64,000 nucleotides of DNA from Bacillota bacterium (GCA_023459335.1 JAEWUO010000028.1:1-64000), one strand, 5' to 3'. Positions 33,923 through 42,956 are shown, numbered from the stretch's first letter. Notes: a model not told the origin generated them from the letters alone. A program made the numbers and translations.

Positions 33923-34927
33923 ATGGATTCAAAATTCAGCTGGGAAAAAACTGAATCGGCGGAATATCGCGCCGAAAAGCGCAGGGAGAGAATCGTACTC
34001 GTTACCGTGCTCGCGCTGCTGCTCGTCATCGCCGCCGTGTTCTTTTCGCTGCTGCACTGCAGTATTGAAAAGGATTCGGCCGCAGCCGAGAGCGCCGCTG
34101 CTTCTCCGTCCGCCGTTGCCTCCGCCTTTTCCGAACCAACCGCGTCCCCGGCCCCTGCCGACGGTCTGCTCGTCACGTTCCTCGACGTCGGCCAGGGGGA
34201 CAGCATCTTCCTGCGTTCCCCCAGCGGAAAAACCATGTTGGTGGACGGCGGGCCGGACGGATCGTTCGAAACGATTGACCGCTGTCTCGTCTCGCTCGGC
34301 GTCGTCGGGCTGGACGTCGTGATCGCCTCGCATTTGCATGCGGATCACATCGGAGGTTTGATTCAGGTTGTAGACACCTACCCGGTCGGCGACTTTTACT
34401 ACCCGCCGTTTGACGCAGCCAGCGAAACATATGCAGATCTGCTCGACGCGCTGCTGGAAAGTCAAGCGGTACTGCACAGTCCGCTTGCGGGAAAGGACAC
34501 GCTGATTCCCTGGGATGATTCGGTCGAGGTGCGCATCCTCGCTCCGTATGACACGGTGTATGACGACTTCAACGACACGAGTTACATGATTCGGGTTCAA
34601 TATGGCAATACTGCCGTCCTGCTGGCGGGTGACACAACGCAGGTCGGAGAAAAGCTCGCGCTTAAGGCGCAGCCGAACCATTTCTTCCGTGCGGACGTGC
34701 TCAAAATCGCGCACCACGGCTCCAGCGACGGAACGTTCGAACCGTTTCTGGACGCGGTTTCGCCTGCCGTCGCGGTGATCAGCTGCGGCAAGAACAACGA
34801 TTACGGACATCCGGATCCGGCGCTTTTAGACCGCCTCTCGGATCGGGGCATCGAGGTTTACCGGACGGATCGGGACGGATCGGTCACGATGCTGCTTGAC
34901 GGGACCAGCGTTACGGTGCTAAAATAA
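33923..34927 (+). CDS. membrane-anchored or secreted ComEC-like metallo-beta-lactamase-fold hydrolase
   Basis: A 334-residue protein. An N-terminal membrane segment (about residues 21-42) is followed by an Ala/Ser/Pro-rich linker, then a metallo-beta-lactamase domain: FLDVGQGDSIFL, HLHADHIGG, LLAGDT, KIAHHGSSDGT. This is the hydrolase seen at the C-terminus of ComEC and in stand-alone extracellular nucleases/hydrolases. The metal ligands are complete. ATG 33923 is chosen over frames starting inside the preceding region, because the -10 lies immediately upstream. A T-box leader for pheST follows. A role in extracellular DNA or nucleotide breakdown is an inference. Confidence 0.82.
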   Translation: MDSKFSWEKTESAEYRAEKRRERIVLVTVLALLLVIAAVFFSLLHCSIEKDSAAAESAAASPSAVASAFSEPTASPAPADGLLVTFLDVGQGDSIFLRSPSGKTMLVDGGPDGSFETIDRCLVSLGVVGLDVVIASHLHADHIGGLIQVVDTYPVGDFYYPPFDAASETYADLLDALLESQAVLHSPLAGKDTLIPWDDSVEVRILAPYDTVYDDFNDTSYMIRVQYGNTAVLLAGDTTQVGEKLALKAQPNHFFRADVLKIAHHGSSDGTFEPFLDAVSPAVAVISCGKNNDYGHPDPALLDRLSDRGIEVYRTDRDGSVTMLLDGTSVTVLK

Positions 34928-34947
34928 CAAAAAGCAATCAAACAGGC

Positions 34948-35196
34948 TGTGAAGGGGAAAAGTTCCTCCGCAAATGCAGATCAGAGAGCGCCGTCACCGG
35001 CTGAGAGCGGCGCGCATAAGCAGGAACAACAAGTTCGCCCCGGAGCCTCGCCGGTGAACAGCGAATCGTTCAGTAGTCGGCGACGGGCCCGCCCGATACA
35101 GCGGAATCGAGGCTTCGCCCGCGTATTACGCAGGCCGAGCAAACGAGGGTGGTACCACGACGCGCTTCGTCCCTTACGGCGGAGCGCGTTTTTTAT
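34948..35196 (+). promoter_or_regulatory. T-box riboswitch (tRNA-Phe sensing) before pheS
   Basis: The leader contains the conserved T-box sequence GAGGGTGGTACCACG (35145-35159), a downstream pairing partner CGTCCCT, and a terminator hairpin (CGCGCT at 35161-35166 with AGCGCG at 35183-35188, then TTTTTT). The upstream stem I region has a GAGAG bulge-like element and a TTC triplet near 35034-35036 followed by CGGAGCC, which is a good candidate for the Phe specifier codon. Uncharged tRNA-Phe would stabilise the antiterminator and allow pheST expression. Confidence 0.9.
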
Positions 35197-35237
35197 TTAA
35201 AGTTTATGCCGCAACAGAACAGGAGGAATTGTGGAAG

Positions 35238-36266
35238 ATGGAAATGATGGAATCTCTCGCGCGCCTGCGCGAGGAAGCCGAAGCGAAGCTCAGGAGCTGC
35301 CAGTCTACCGAGGAACTCGAGCAGGCTCTGGTGGACGTGCTCGGCAGAAACGGCACGCTGACGAATATCCTCCGCGCGATGGGAAAACTCGCGAGCGAGG
35401 AACGCGCCGGCGTCGGCGCGTTTGCAAACAAGGTCAAAGCCGCGCTGGAAGCGGTCGTCGCCGAAAAGCGCGCGGCTTTGAGCGAAATCGCGCGCCAGCG
35501 CCGCTTTGCGCAGGAAACGCTGGACGTGACCGCGCCCGGCACGCTGCCGACCCCGCCGGGCCGCCTGCACCCGATGACCCAAACCTATCGGCTCATCCGC
35601 GACGCGCTGGTCGGCATGGGTTTTTCCCTGTTCGACGGGCCGGAAATCGAGTTGGACGACAATAACTTCACGCTCCTGAACCTGCCGAAGGACCACCCGG
35701 CGCGGGACATGCAGGATACGTTCTACATCAACGACAACGTCGTGCTGCGCACGCACACCTCGCCTTGCGAGATCCGCGCGCTGACCACGCTCACACCTCC
35801 GTTTCGTCTGCTCATGCCGGGCCGCGTGTTTCGTGTGGATGAAGTGGACGCGAGCCACTCCCCCGTTTTCCATCAGATCGAAGGCTTCGTCGTCGATAAA
35901 GGGCTGACTCTGGGGGATCTCAAAGGCATTCTCGACGCGTTCGTGCACGCCGTCTTCGGCGGGGACGTTAAGACGCGCTTAAGGCCCAGCTACTTCCCGT
36001 TTACGGAACCGTCCGCCGAACTGGACGTGTCCTGCTCCATCTGCGGCGGCGAGGGCTGCCGCGTCTGCAAAGGCACCGGCTGGATCGAAATTCTCGGCTG
36101 CGGCGTAACCAATCCGCACGAGATCGCCAACTGCGGTTATGATCCGAAAGTTTGGACGGGTCTCGCGTTCGGTCTCGGCGTGGACCGCATGGCAAACCTC
36201 AAGTTCGGCATCAACGACATCCGGCTGGAATACGAGAACGACGCACGCTTTCTGCGCCAGTTCTGA
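35238..36266 (+). CDS. pheS: phenylalanine--tRNA ligase, alpha subunit
   Basis: A 342-residue class II synthetase subunit with an N-terminal coiled coil and the catalytic core: HPMTQTYRLIRD, FDGPEIELDDNNF, class II motif 2 region FRVDEVDASHSPVFHQIEG, and motif 3 GLAFGLGVDRMANLKFG. A CSICGG-x-GC-x-VC insertion with cysteine pairs lies before the GWIEILGCG motif, as in many clostridial PheS. AGGAGG precedes ATG 35238; nearby TTG 35229 is too close to it. It forms an alpha2-beta2 enzyme with PheT and is controlled by the T-box upstream. Confidence 0.96.
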   Translation: MEMMESLARLREEAEAKLRSCQSTEELEQALVDVLGRNGTLTNILRAMGKLASEERAGVGAFANKVKAALEAVVAEKRAALSEIARQRRFAQETLDVTAPGTLPTPPGRLHPMTQTYRLIRDALVGMGFSLFDGPEIELDDNNFTLLNLPKDHPARDMQDTFYINDNVVLRTHTSPCEIRALTTLTPPFRLLMPGRVFRVDEVDASHSPVFHQIEGFVVDKGLTLGDLKGILDAFVHAVFGGDVKTRLRPSYFPFTEPSAELDVSCSICGGEGCRVCKGTGWIEILGCGVTNPHEIANCGYDPKVWTGLAFGLGVDRMANLKFGINDIRLEYENDARFLRQF

Positions 36267-36280
36267 GGGAGGGAACACAA

Positions 36281-38677
36281 ATGAAACTGCCAAGGAAATG
36301 GCTGTCCGAATATTTGGATTATAACGTGACCAACGCCGAATTCATCGAGAAGATGATGTGGCGCGGCTTTGAATGCGCGGGTGTGGATAAAGAACTCGCA
36401 GGCGTCGAAGGCGTCATCGTCGGCCGCGTGCTTTCCGTTACCAAACACGAAAACTCCGACCATCTGTTCATCTGCGAGGTGGATATCGGCATCGGCGTGC
36501 GCACGATCGTCACCGGCGCGGACAACGTCTTTTCCGGCGCGCTCGTGCCGGTCGCCGTCGTCGGCGCGAAACTCGGCGGACGCGAAATGAGCGCCGTGAA
36601 CATGCGCGGCGTGGTCAGCTATGGCATGCTCTGCTCCGGCGAGGAGCTGGGCCTGACGGACGCGGATTATCCCGGAAGCGAGGTGCACGGCATTCTGATC
36701 CTGCGGGAAGATCACCCTCTCGGTCAGCCGATCGAAACCGCGCTTGGGTTCGACGACGACATCTTCGAATTCGAGATTACGCCGAACCGACCGGACTGCA
36801 TCGGTATCATCGGCATGTGCCGCGAGGCCGCTGCCGCGCTGGGGCAACCCTTCCGTGAACCGAAGATCACGCCGGTGAAGGGTACGGGAGACGCCGCGTC
36901 CTACGCGCGCGTGACCATCGAAAATTATGACCTCTGCCCGCGCTATACCGCGCGCGTGATCAAGGACATCGTGATCGAACCTTCGCCCGCCTGGATGCAG
37001 CGCAGGCTCAAGGCGGTCGGTCTCAGGCCGATCAACAATATCGTGGATATCACGAATTACGTACTTGTGGAATACGGACATCCGATGCACGCCTTCGATC
37101 TTGCATGCATCGAGGGCAGCCATATTATTGTTCGCAACGCGCACGAAAACGAAGTGGTCACCACGCTGGACAAGCGCGAACGGCCGGTTACGCCGGATAT
37201 GCTGCTCATCGCGGACGAAAAACGCGGCGTCGGCATTGCCGGCGTCATGGGCGGGCTCAACTCCGAAATCACGGATTCGACCAGAGCGGTGCTCTTTGAA
37301 TCCGCCGTATTCAAGGGCAGTAACATCCGCTCGACCGCGCGGAAACTCAAGCACGTGACCGACGCGGCGAGTCGCTTTATCAAGGGTGTGGAACCCGTAA
37401 ACGCCGAACTCGCGCTGGAGCGCGCCGTCGAGCTCGTCGCCGAACTCAAGGCGGGTACGGTCGTCGGTGAGATCATCGACGTGAAAAAAGAAAAGCCGGC
37501 AGACCGCGAGATCACGGTCGGCGTCGAGCACATCAACGCGCTGCTCGCGCTGGATTTGACCGCGCGCCAGATGGCGGACATGCTCGGAACGATCTGTATC
37601 CACGCGCGTCCCGTTCCGGGCGGGCTCCACGTGACGATCCCGCACTTCCGGACGGACATCGAAAGCGGAATCGAGGCGGATTGGGATCTCGCGGAAGAGA
37701 TCGCCCGCATCTACGGCTATTACAACATCAAACCGACTCTGATGCGCGGGGATACTTTCCGCGGGCAGGTCAACGACCTGTTTCTGCTGGACGACCGGAT
37801 CAAGGATACGCTGGTTTCGCTGGGGCTGTATGAGATGTATAACTACAACTTCACGAGTCCGTCGGTCTTCGACGCGCTGCTCCTGGCGCAGGACAGCGAA
37901 CTGAGGAAAGCCGTTCGCATCTTGAACCCCTTCGGCGAGGACCAGAGCCTGATGCGCACCACGCTGATTCCGGGCATGCTGGATTCCCTCGTTCGAAACG
38001 GCAACCGGAAAAGCGGGCATATGCGCTTTTTCGAGGTTGGAAATACGCACGTGGACACCGGCGCGGAACTGCCGGAGGAACGCAAGAAGATCGGCATCAT
38101 CCTCGGCGGCGAAAGCGTGGATTTCTATCTGCTGAAAGGCATGGTCGAAGAACTCTTGCGCGTCTCCGGTGTTTGTAACGCCGTCTATCAGACCTGCGAA
38201 GAAAGCTACCTGCAGCCCGGCCGCGCGGCGCGTGTCTTCAGCGAGTCCGGCGAGCTTCTCGGCGTATTCGGGGAGCTGCATCCTGAGGTTGCGGACGGAT
38301 GGAAAGCGGACGGGCGAGTCTATGTGGCCGAACTGAGCTTTCCCGCAATCGCCGCCAATCGAACCGCAGGCAAACGCTTTATCCCGCTGCCACGCTTCCC
38401 CTCCGCGGAGCGTGATCTCGCGGTCGTGGTGGACGCGAACATCGAGTCCGTCGTTCTCAAACGCGTCATCGAGACCGCGGCAACCGGCGTAATCGTTTCC
38501 GATGTGAAGCTGTTCGACACCTACGCGGGTATCGGAATCCCCGCGGGCAAGAAAAGTCTGGCGTTTACGTTTTCCCTCCGCGCGGAAGACCATACGCTGA
38601 CCGACGAAGAGATCAAGCGCGGTATGGACGCAATCATCGACTGCCTGAAAACCAACGGCGCGCCGCTGCGCGTGTAA
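36281..38677 (+). CDS. pheT: phenylalanine--tRNA ligase, beta subunit
   Basis: A 798-residue subunit with the standard order: N-terminal tRNA-binding (EMAP-like) domain, B3/B4 editing domain, B5 domain, a catalytic-like core and the C-terminal FDX-ACB anticodon-binding domain (PLPRFPSAERDLAVVVD onward). It binds tRNA-Phe and hydrolyses mischarged Tyr-tRNA. GAGGGAGG is close before ATG 36281, 14 nt after pheS. A long open frame on the opposite strand is a GC-rich shadow. Confidence 0.96.
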   Translation: MKLPRKWLSEYLDYNVTNAEFIEKMMWRGFECAGVDKELAGVEGVIVGRVLSVTKHENSDHLFICEVDIGIGVRTIVTGADNVFSGALVPVAVVGAKLGGREMSAVNMRGVVSYGMLCSGEELGLTDADYPGSEVHGILILREDHPLGQPIETALGFDDDIFEFEITPNRPDCIGIIGMCREAAAALGQPFREPKITPVKGTGDAASYARVTIENYDLCPRYTARVIKDIVIEPSPAWMQRRLKAVGLRPINNIVDITNYVLVEYGHPMHAFDLACIEGSHIIVRNAHENEVVTTLDKRERPVTPDMLLIADEKRGVGIAGVMGGLNSEITDSTRAVLFESAVFKGSNIRSTARKLKHVTDAASRFIKGVEPVNAELALERAVELVAELKAGTVVGEIIDVKKEKPADREITVGVEHINALLALDLTARQMADMLGTICIHARPVPGGLHVTIPHFRTDIESGIEADWDLAEEIARIYGYYNIKPTLMRGDTFRGQVNDLFLLDDRIKDTLVSLGLYEMYNYNFTSPSVFDALLLAQDSELRKAVRILNPFGEDQSLMRTTLIPGMLDSLVRNGNRKSGHMRFFEVGNTHVDTGAELPEERKKIGIILGGESVDFYLLKGMVEELLRVSGVCNAVYQTCEESYLQPGRAARVFSESGELLGVFGELHPEVADGWKADGRVYVAELSFPAIAANRTAGKRFIPLPRFPSAERDLAVVVDANIESVVLKRVIETAATGVIVSDVKLFDTYAGIGIPAGKKSLAFTFSLRAEDHTLTDEEIKRGMDAIIDCLKTNGAPLRV

Positions 38678-38698
38678 CAACTCACAAATCAACAATAA

Positions 38699-38730
38699 AC
38701 CGGCGGCCGTTGAAACGGCCGCCGGTTTTG
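38699..38730 (+). terminator. terminator of pheST
   Basis: ACCGGCGGCCGT pairs with ACGGCCGCCGGT around a TGAA loop, followed by TTTTG. Confidence 0.85.
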
Positions 38731-38740
38731 TTCGGCAAAA

Positions 38741-39715
38741 TCAGCCTTTTTTCTTCGTTGTGGTCTTTTTAGCCGTCGTCTTCTTTGCGGTGCTTTTTTT
38801 CGCCGCAGATCCGCTCTTTTTGCTCGAAGATGATTTTTTCGTGGTTGTTTTCTGTGAATCATCGCCGAAGATACTGCCTAAGAGCGCACCGCCAAGCGAA
38901 GAACCGGCGCTGCTGCTTCCGCCGCCAAGAAGCGAACCCAGCAGTTCTCCGCCGAGCGACGAACCGGAATTGCCGCTGCTGCCGCCTCCGAGCAGGCTGC
39001 CAAGCAGATCCCCGCCGTTATTGTCGTCGTCGCTTGAATCGGAGAGCAGGGAACCCAGCAGCGAGCCGACGCCGCTGTTGCTGCCGCCCGAAGAACTGTT
39101 GTTAGAGCCCAGAAGCGAACCGAGCAGCGCGCCGCCGAGCGACGAATTGGAATTGCCGTTTCCACCGCCGAGCAAGGATCCCAGCAGAGAACCCGCCGCA
39201 TCGCTGGTTCCGCTGCCGAGCAGGCTTCCGATCAGGGAACCCGCGCCTGCCGAACCGGAGCCGCCAAGCAGGCTCCCGAGCAGACTGCCGACGCCGCCGG
39301 AACTATTTTGGTTGTTCTGTCCCAGAAGAGACAGCAGAAGCGGGGCAAGCTGGAGCAGGATCGACATGGTCTGTCCTTTTTCGAGCCCGGCCTTTTTCGA
39401 AAGTGCGGAGACAGTCTTGTTGGTGTTGTCGCCGAAGAGATGCTGAAGAATCTTTGCGCTGTCTTTCGCATCCACGCCGGAAAGGAACGACTTCACATCC
39501 GAAGCGTCGTTCGCCGCATGATCCGAGAGCGCTCTGGTCAGGGCCTGTTCGCCCTTTTTCGTGCTTGCGTTTTGCTGCATCCCCTCCAGCATCAAGGGCA
39601 GCGCAGCGCCGATAACCGACTCGACCTGCGTTTTTTTCGCGCCGCTGGTTTTGCTCAGCGCACCGACAGCGTCGCTGCCTAATACCGTATTCAGCAAGGT
39701 GTCTGTAAGGTTCAT
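38741..39715 (-). CDS. DUF937-domain protein with LLGSLLG repeats and a lysine-rich tail
   Basis: A 324-residue protein in three parts. Residues 1 to about 125 form a helical DUF937 domain (LLNTVLGSDAVGALS, VIGAALPLMLEGM, ILQHLFG). Residues about 130-290 are low complexity: some eight copies of a (G/A)-S-L-L-G-S-L-L-G-G unit joined by Ser/Gly/Asn linkers. The last 35 residues are a basic tail of AKK, TTAKK and TTKKKG. There is no signal peptide, so it should stay in the cytosol, where the tail could bind nucleic acid; that is a guess. ATG 39715 follows AAAGGGG. The family has no defined function. Confidence 0.75.
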   Translation of the reverse strand: MNLTDTLLNTVLGSDAVGALSKTSGAKKTQVESVIGAALPLMLEGMQQNASTKKGEQALTRALSDHAANDASDVKSFLSGVDAKDSAKILQHLFGDNTNKTVSALSKKAGLEKGQTMSILLQLAPLLLSLLGQNNQNSSGGVGSLLGSLLGGSGSAGAGSLIGSLLGSGTSDAAGSLLGSLLGGGNGNSNSSLGGALLGSLLGSNNSSSGGSNSGVGSLLGSLLSDSSDDDNNGGDLLGSLLGGGSSGNSGSSLGGELLGSLLGGGSSSAGSSLGGALLGSIFGDDSQKTTTKKSSSSKKSGSAAKKSTAKKTTAKKTTTKKKG

Positions 39716-39830
39716 AAGATTTCCCCTTTCCCGTTCAGTAGTGATTATACTCCATATGATACACAATATTGCATCCGTCGGTCTGTGACAATGCAGGAGG
39801 ATCGAGAAATGCTCTTCCCGCGTTTCCTGA

Positions 39831-41621
39831 CTACTCCGTGCCGGGGATACGGTAGACCGTCATGTATGTCAGCCGTTTTGTCTGCAACCCATAATCATTC
39901 GCAAACGCATCCGCCCCCGACATGGATGCGTCGTTATACGGCAGGTTCGGATCCAATGCGAAAACTACGGCCGGCACACGATCCGGACGTGACTCGTAAT
40001 AGGCCGCGAGCCACTGAGAATCCATCGCCATGTTAAATGCCGACGGCGTCGCAGCTTTCAAATCGGTCAGCAGGTATCCTTCCGGAAACAGATAGGTAAA
40101 TAGAACCGCCCCGCTTTCAGTCGCGTTCGTGCGAATCTCCTCTACCATGGCGTGGTGCCGAGCCGCGCTTTCGGGCGTGGTGCGAATCCCTTTTGCAGCT
40201 CCGGAATCGATCGCTGCCGTCAGGTTCGCGACCGGTTCGTCACGGTGGACCGCCGTCAGTCGCAGCGTACAGAGCGAAAGCGCGAAAACCGCGGCGAAAG
40301 CGAACGCGCATGCCGCAAGCATCCGCTCAATCCGCTTTGCCGACCGTGGCTCCAGACGCGGCAGCAGCCCTCCGTCCATCGAAAATAGCGCACGCCGGTT
40401 GTCCAGAAGATACAGCGCCGCCGCCATCGACGCGGGCAGCAGCATTCCGGAGGACGCGAGGATGCGCGTATTGCTGCCGATTTGCGTCGCCAGCGAGAGC
40501 GCGCATCCGGCGGCGAAGAGGACGACCGCGCGGTTCCGCGACCGGTCGGCAAGCAGCCATAACCCCGGCGCGGTCAGCGCAAAGCCTGCCGCGAACAGAT
40601 TGATGCGATAAAATGCTTCAATTTTGTATGTCAGCATATGGATTGTGACGCCGGCCATGATAACAAGCGCAAGCGCCGCGCCAACAAGTCGAAGCGCCTG
40701 CCTGACGCGAGGCTGTTTGCTCATGCGGTATACGAGCCCGGTCACCACAAGCAGCGCCGCGCCGTAGCTGTACGGAGCATAGATGACGCGGATCGAGTTG
40801 AAGTACTGCGCCAGCACATGCGGCAGATCGGCGACCAGATGGTCCGGATCGGACAGCATATGCTTCACGCCATCCGCCGCCTGCGCGAGTGTTGTCCGCG
40901 AAAGGATAAATGCCGCCAGCGCGCCCGCGGTCAGCGCCGCCCCGGCAAAGAACCACAGCGCTCCGAAGCGGTCCCCGCTCTGCGCCCGATTTTTTCTTGC
41001 GCTGTAAATCCAGTAAACAAAATAAACAAGAAACGCCAGCAGCGCATAGGGAAACGCGATTACGGCCAGCGCGGCGCAGACACCGCTCAGCGCGGCAAAC
41101 GCGGCTTTGCCCGCTTTTGCGTCCGGCGGAAGATCCTGCCAGCGAAACAGCATCAGCGCGGAGAGGATGACGAATAAATACGGCATCGAATCGTAAAAGT
41201 AGCTGTTGATCGAATAGTGCGTATAAGCCAGCATCATGACGGCGGCAATCAGCGCAGGGATATGTCCGCTCCGCTTTTTCAGCGTGAAGTACGCAAACAA
41301 GCTAGAAAGAAATTGAACCGAGACATAGAAATAGCGAAGAAACAGCACGGAACCGTCCATGCTTCCGCCGTTCGCAAGGCGGTATGCGCCCAGCGCCGGA
41401 GCCGCGAGCATGCCGGAAAACTGATGCACCTCCCAGGTATCGACCAGCGGGCGGTCGCCCTGCAGCATGCGGTATCCCACGACGCTGTAATACTCTTCGT
41501 CCGTCCAGTCGTATCCAAACGGCGCGCGCCAAAGCAGCAGAATAAAAACCAAAGCCAGCAGGAACACGCAAACCAGCGTATTTCTGTCGGCTTTTCGATT
41601 GTGCGCGATTTGTTGTTCCAT
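39831..41621 (-). CDS. GT-C-like integral membrane glycosyltransferase (predicted)
   Basis: A 596-residue protein with an N-terminal membrane helix, a first outside loop containing the acidic motif DWTDEEYY, and about ten further membrane helices, then a soluble C-terminal part after about residue 460. This plan, with paired acidic residues in the first loop, is that of GT-C enzymes (ArnT/PMT/GT39-like) that use polyprenyl-phosphate sugars outside the membrane. Sequence similarity to a named family is weak, so the call is from architecture. Start ATG 41621 has no ribosome-binding site; a promoter lies 6 nt upstream. Confidence 0.6.
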   Translation of the reverse strand: MEQQIAHNRKADRNTLVCVFLLALVFILLLWRAPFGYDWTDEEYYSVVGYRMLQGDRPLVDTWEVHQFSGMLAAPALGAYRLANGGSMDGSVLFLRYFYVSVQFLSSLFAYFTLKKRSGHIPALIAAVMMLAYTHYSINSYFYDSMPYLFVILSALMLFRWQDLPPDAKAGKAAFAALSGVCAALAVIAFPYALLAFLVYFVYWIYSARKNRAQSGDRFGALWFFAGAALTAGALAAFILSRTTLAQAADGVKHMLSDPDHLVADLPHVLAQYFNSIRVIYAPYSYGAALLVVTGLVYRMSKQPRVRQALRLVGAALALVIMAGVTIHMLTYKIEAFYRINLFAAGFALTAPGLWLLADRSRNRAVVLFAAGCALSLATQIGSNTRILASSGMLLPASMAAALYLLDNRRALFSMDGGLLPRLEPRSAKRIERMLAACAFAFAAVFALSLCTLRLTAVHRDEPVANLTAAIDSGAAKGIRTTPESAARHHAMVEEIRTNATESGAVLFTYLFPEGYLLTDLKAATPSAFNMAMDSQWLAAYYESRPDRVPAVVFALDPNLPYNDASMSGADAFANDYGLQTKRLTYMTVYRIPGTE

Positions 41622-41627
41622 GCGTTT

Positions 41628-41656
41628 ATGATACCATCCCGGCCGGTGCGCTTCAA
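41628..41656 (-). promoter_or_regulatory. promoter placed for a leaderless transcript (GT-C-like gene)
   Basis: On the minus strand TTGAAG (41651-41656), 17-nt spacer, TGG-extended TATCAT (41628-41633), six bases, then the ATG at 41621. No Shine-Dalgarno sequence is present. Confidence 0.65.
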
Positions 41657-41677
41657 GCGGGACTTATCCCTCCAGCG

Positions 41678-42040
41678 TCAGGCACGCGCGGTTTGGTCAA
41701 AAAGGATCAGCATGAGGACTTCCGCTTCCGTCGCCGTGTTATTTCGGATCGCGTGCGCTTCCCCGTTCGCGCAGACGTGCACGTCCCCCCGCCGTATCGC
41801 GGACCATTCCCCGCCGTCGAGCACTTCCGCATCGCCGGAGAGAAGGTAGTACATCTCGAATTCGCCTTCGTGCGTATGCGTCCCGATCGATGCGCCGGGC
41901 GGGATCACCGTCCGAGAGAAAAGTTTCCCCGCGCCGAACGATTCTTCCTGTGTCAGAAGATCGTGAAATACGAGCGCGCCTTCGCCGCCGCGCAGCCGTT
42001 CGCGTACGCGTACCTGCTGCCGATCCGCCGTTTTGATCAT
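41678..42040 (-). CDS. cupin-domain protein
   Basis: A 120-residue single cupin. Motif 1 is seen as GTHTHEGEFEMYYLLSG (His, His, Glu ligands) and motif 2 as the GDVHVCANGEAHAIRN segment with the last His. Such small cupins bind a metal and may act as sugar isomerases, dioxygenases or sensors; none can be picked. ATGGAGAAT precedes the start, with GGAG as the site. The gene follows the AmmeMemoRadiSam genes on the same strand but has its own promoter. Confidence 0.85.
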   Translation of the reverse strand: MIKTADRQQVRVRERLRGGEGALVFHDLLTQEESFGAGKLFSRTVIPPGASIGTHTHEGEFEMYYLLSGDAEVLDGGEWSAIRRGDVHVCANGEAHAIRNNTATEAEVLMLILFDQTARA

Positions 42041-42052
42041 AGCGATTCTCCA

Positions 42053-42159
42053 TTTATATAAAGATTTCCGGTGTATATAGATTGCAGGAAAATACCGTCA
42101 ATACTCTTCCTGTCTTGAAAAGTTTATATCAAAGATTTCCGGTGTATACATATTGCAGG
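42053..42159. repeat. pair of imperfect 36-bp direct repeats at the 3' end of amrS
   Basis: Copy 1 (42053-42088) and copy 2 (42123-42159) share TTTATAT, AAGATTTCCGGTGTATA and ATTGCAGG, with a one-base indel and a few changes. Copy 2 covers the last codons of the radical SAM gene; copy 1, in the same sense, would encode a near copy of its C-terminus (LQ-SIYTGNL) without the rest. Confidence 0.85.
42074..42101 (-). promoter_or_regulatory. promoter for the cupin gene
   Basis: TTGACG (42096-42101), 16-nt spacer, TATATA (42074-42079) on the minus strand. The -10 lies inside the duplicated copy 1. Confidence 0.5.
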
Positions 42160-42956
42160 TGTTCCCGCGCAATATCCGCGAGGCGGTAAATCGTCTCCGG
42201 CGGTGTGGGAGGCTGGTTTTTCATGCGGTACCGCGGAAAAAAGCGGGACAGATGGAGCGGAATCTGCGGCGAAAGCGAGGCGATCCACGCCGCCTCCGCG
42301 CGCATCCCTTCCGCGTCGTCGTTCAGCCCGGGCACGATCAGCGTGGTCAGTTCGAGGTGGATGCGCCCCGCCGCCCGGGAGATGCTCTCCCGCACCGCGT
42401 CGAATTCGCCTCCCAGACGGCGGTATCCCTCCGCCGAAAACACCTTCAGGTCGATGTTCGCCGCGTTCACGTACGGCAATAGCTTCTCCCACGGTTCCGG
42501 CAGGATTATACCGTTCGTTACAAGCACGATCGATAACTCCGCCTTCCTGGCGAGCTTCGCCGTGTCGAGCACAAATTCGTAACCGACCAGCGGCTCGTTA
42601 TAGGTAAACGCAAGTCCGAAATTCCCTTTCGGGATATACGCCTGCGCCGTAAGAACCAGTGTTTCGGGTGAAATCTCCTCCCAGCTCGCACCGTTTGCGT
42701 CCGCGCGGGAAATTTCACAGTTCTGGCAGAATGCGCAGTCCATATTGCAGCCGTAGCTGCCTGCGGAAAGTATCATCGCACCGGGATGGAACCGTTTCAG
42801 AGGTTTTTTCTCGATCGGATCGAGCGCGAGGCTGGTCACCCGTCCGTAGTTTTCACAGACGACCGTGCCTTCATGATTAACCCGTGCGCGGCAGAAGCCG
42901 AGCTGGCCTTCCTCCAGCGCGCACCGGCGCGGGCAGATCGGACAGACCGCCTTCAT
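42129..42956 (-). CDS. amrS: AmmeMemoRadiSam system radical SAM enzyme
   Basis: A 275-residue radical SAM protein. The [4Fe-4S] cluster motif is CNMDCAFC near residue 70, preceded by an N-terminal cysteine set (CPICPRRC and CRARV) typical of the family, and followed by NC, FTYNEPLVGYEF, a VTNG strand and IDLKVFS. Members are related to pyruvate-formate-lyase-activating enzymes. The gene sits directly after, and overlaps by four bases, the fused MEMO/AMMECR1 gene, the defining genome context. The reaction catalysed is not established. Confidence 0.9.
   Translation of the reverse strand: MKAVCPICPRRCALEEGQLGFCRARVNHEGTVVCENYGRVTSLALDPIEKKPLKRFHPGAMILSAGSYGCNMDCAFCQNCEISRADANGASWEEISPETLVLTAQAYIPKGNFGLAFTYNEPLVGYEFVLDTAKLARKAELSIVLVTNGIILPEPWEKLLPYVNAANIDLKVFSAEGYRRLGGEFDAVRESISRAAGRIHLELTTLIVPGLNDDAEGMRAEAAWIASLSPQIPLHLSRFFPRYRMKNQPPTPPETIYRLADIAREHLQYVYTGNL

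Noticed and set aside
36137..38695. 852-codon open frame antisense to pheT
   Set aside because: It mirrors pheT codon structure in a GC-rich gene, has no ribosome-binding site or recognisable domain, and pheT is certain.
38900..39300. Repetitive DNA resembling a CRISPR or tandem-repeat array
   Set aside because: Repeats are degenerate and in frame; they encode the LLGSLLGG protein repeats, with no regular spacers.
38760..39446. Pro/Ser/Arg-rich plus-strand frame opposite the DUF937 gene
   Set aside because: It is the complement of the Gly/Leu/Ser repeats, not an independent gene.
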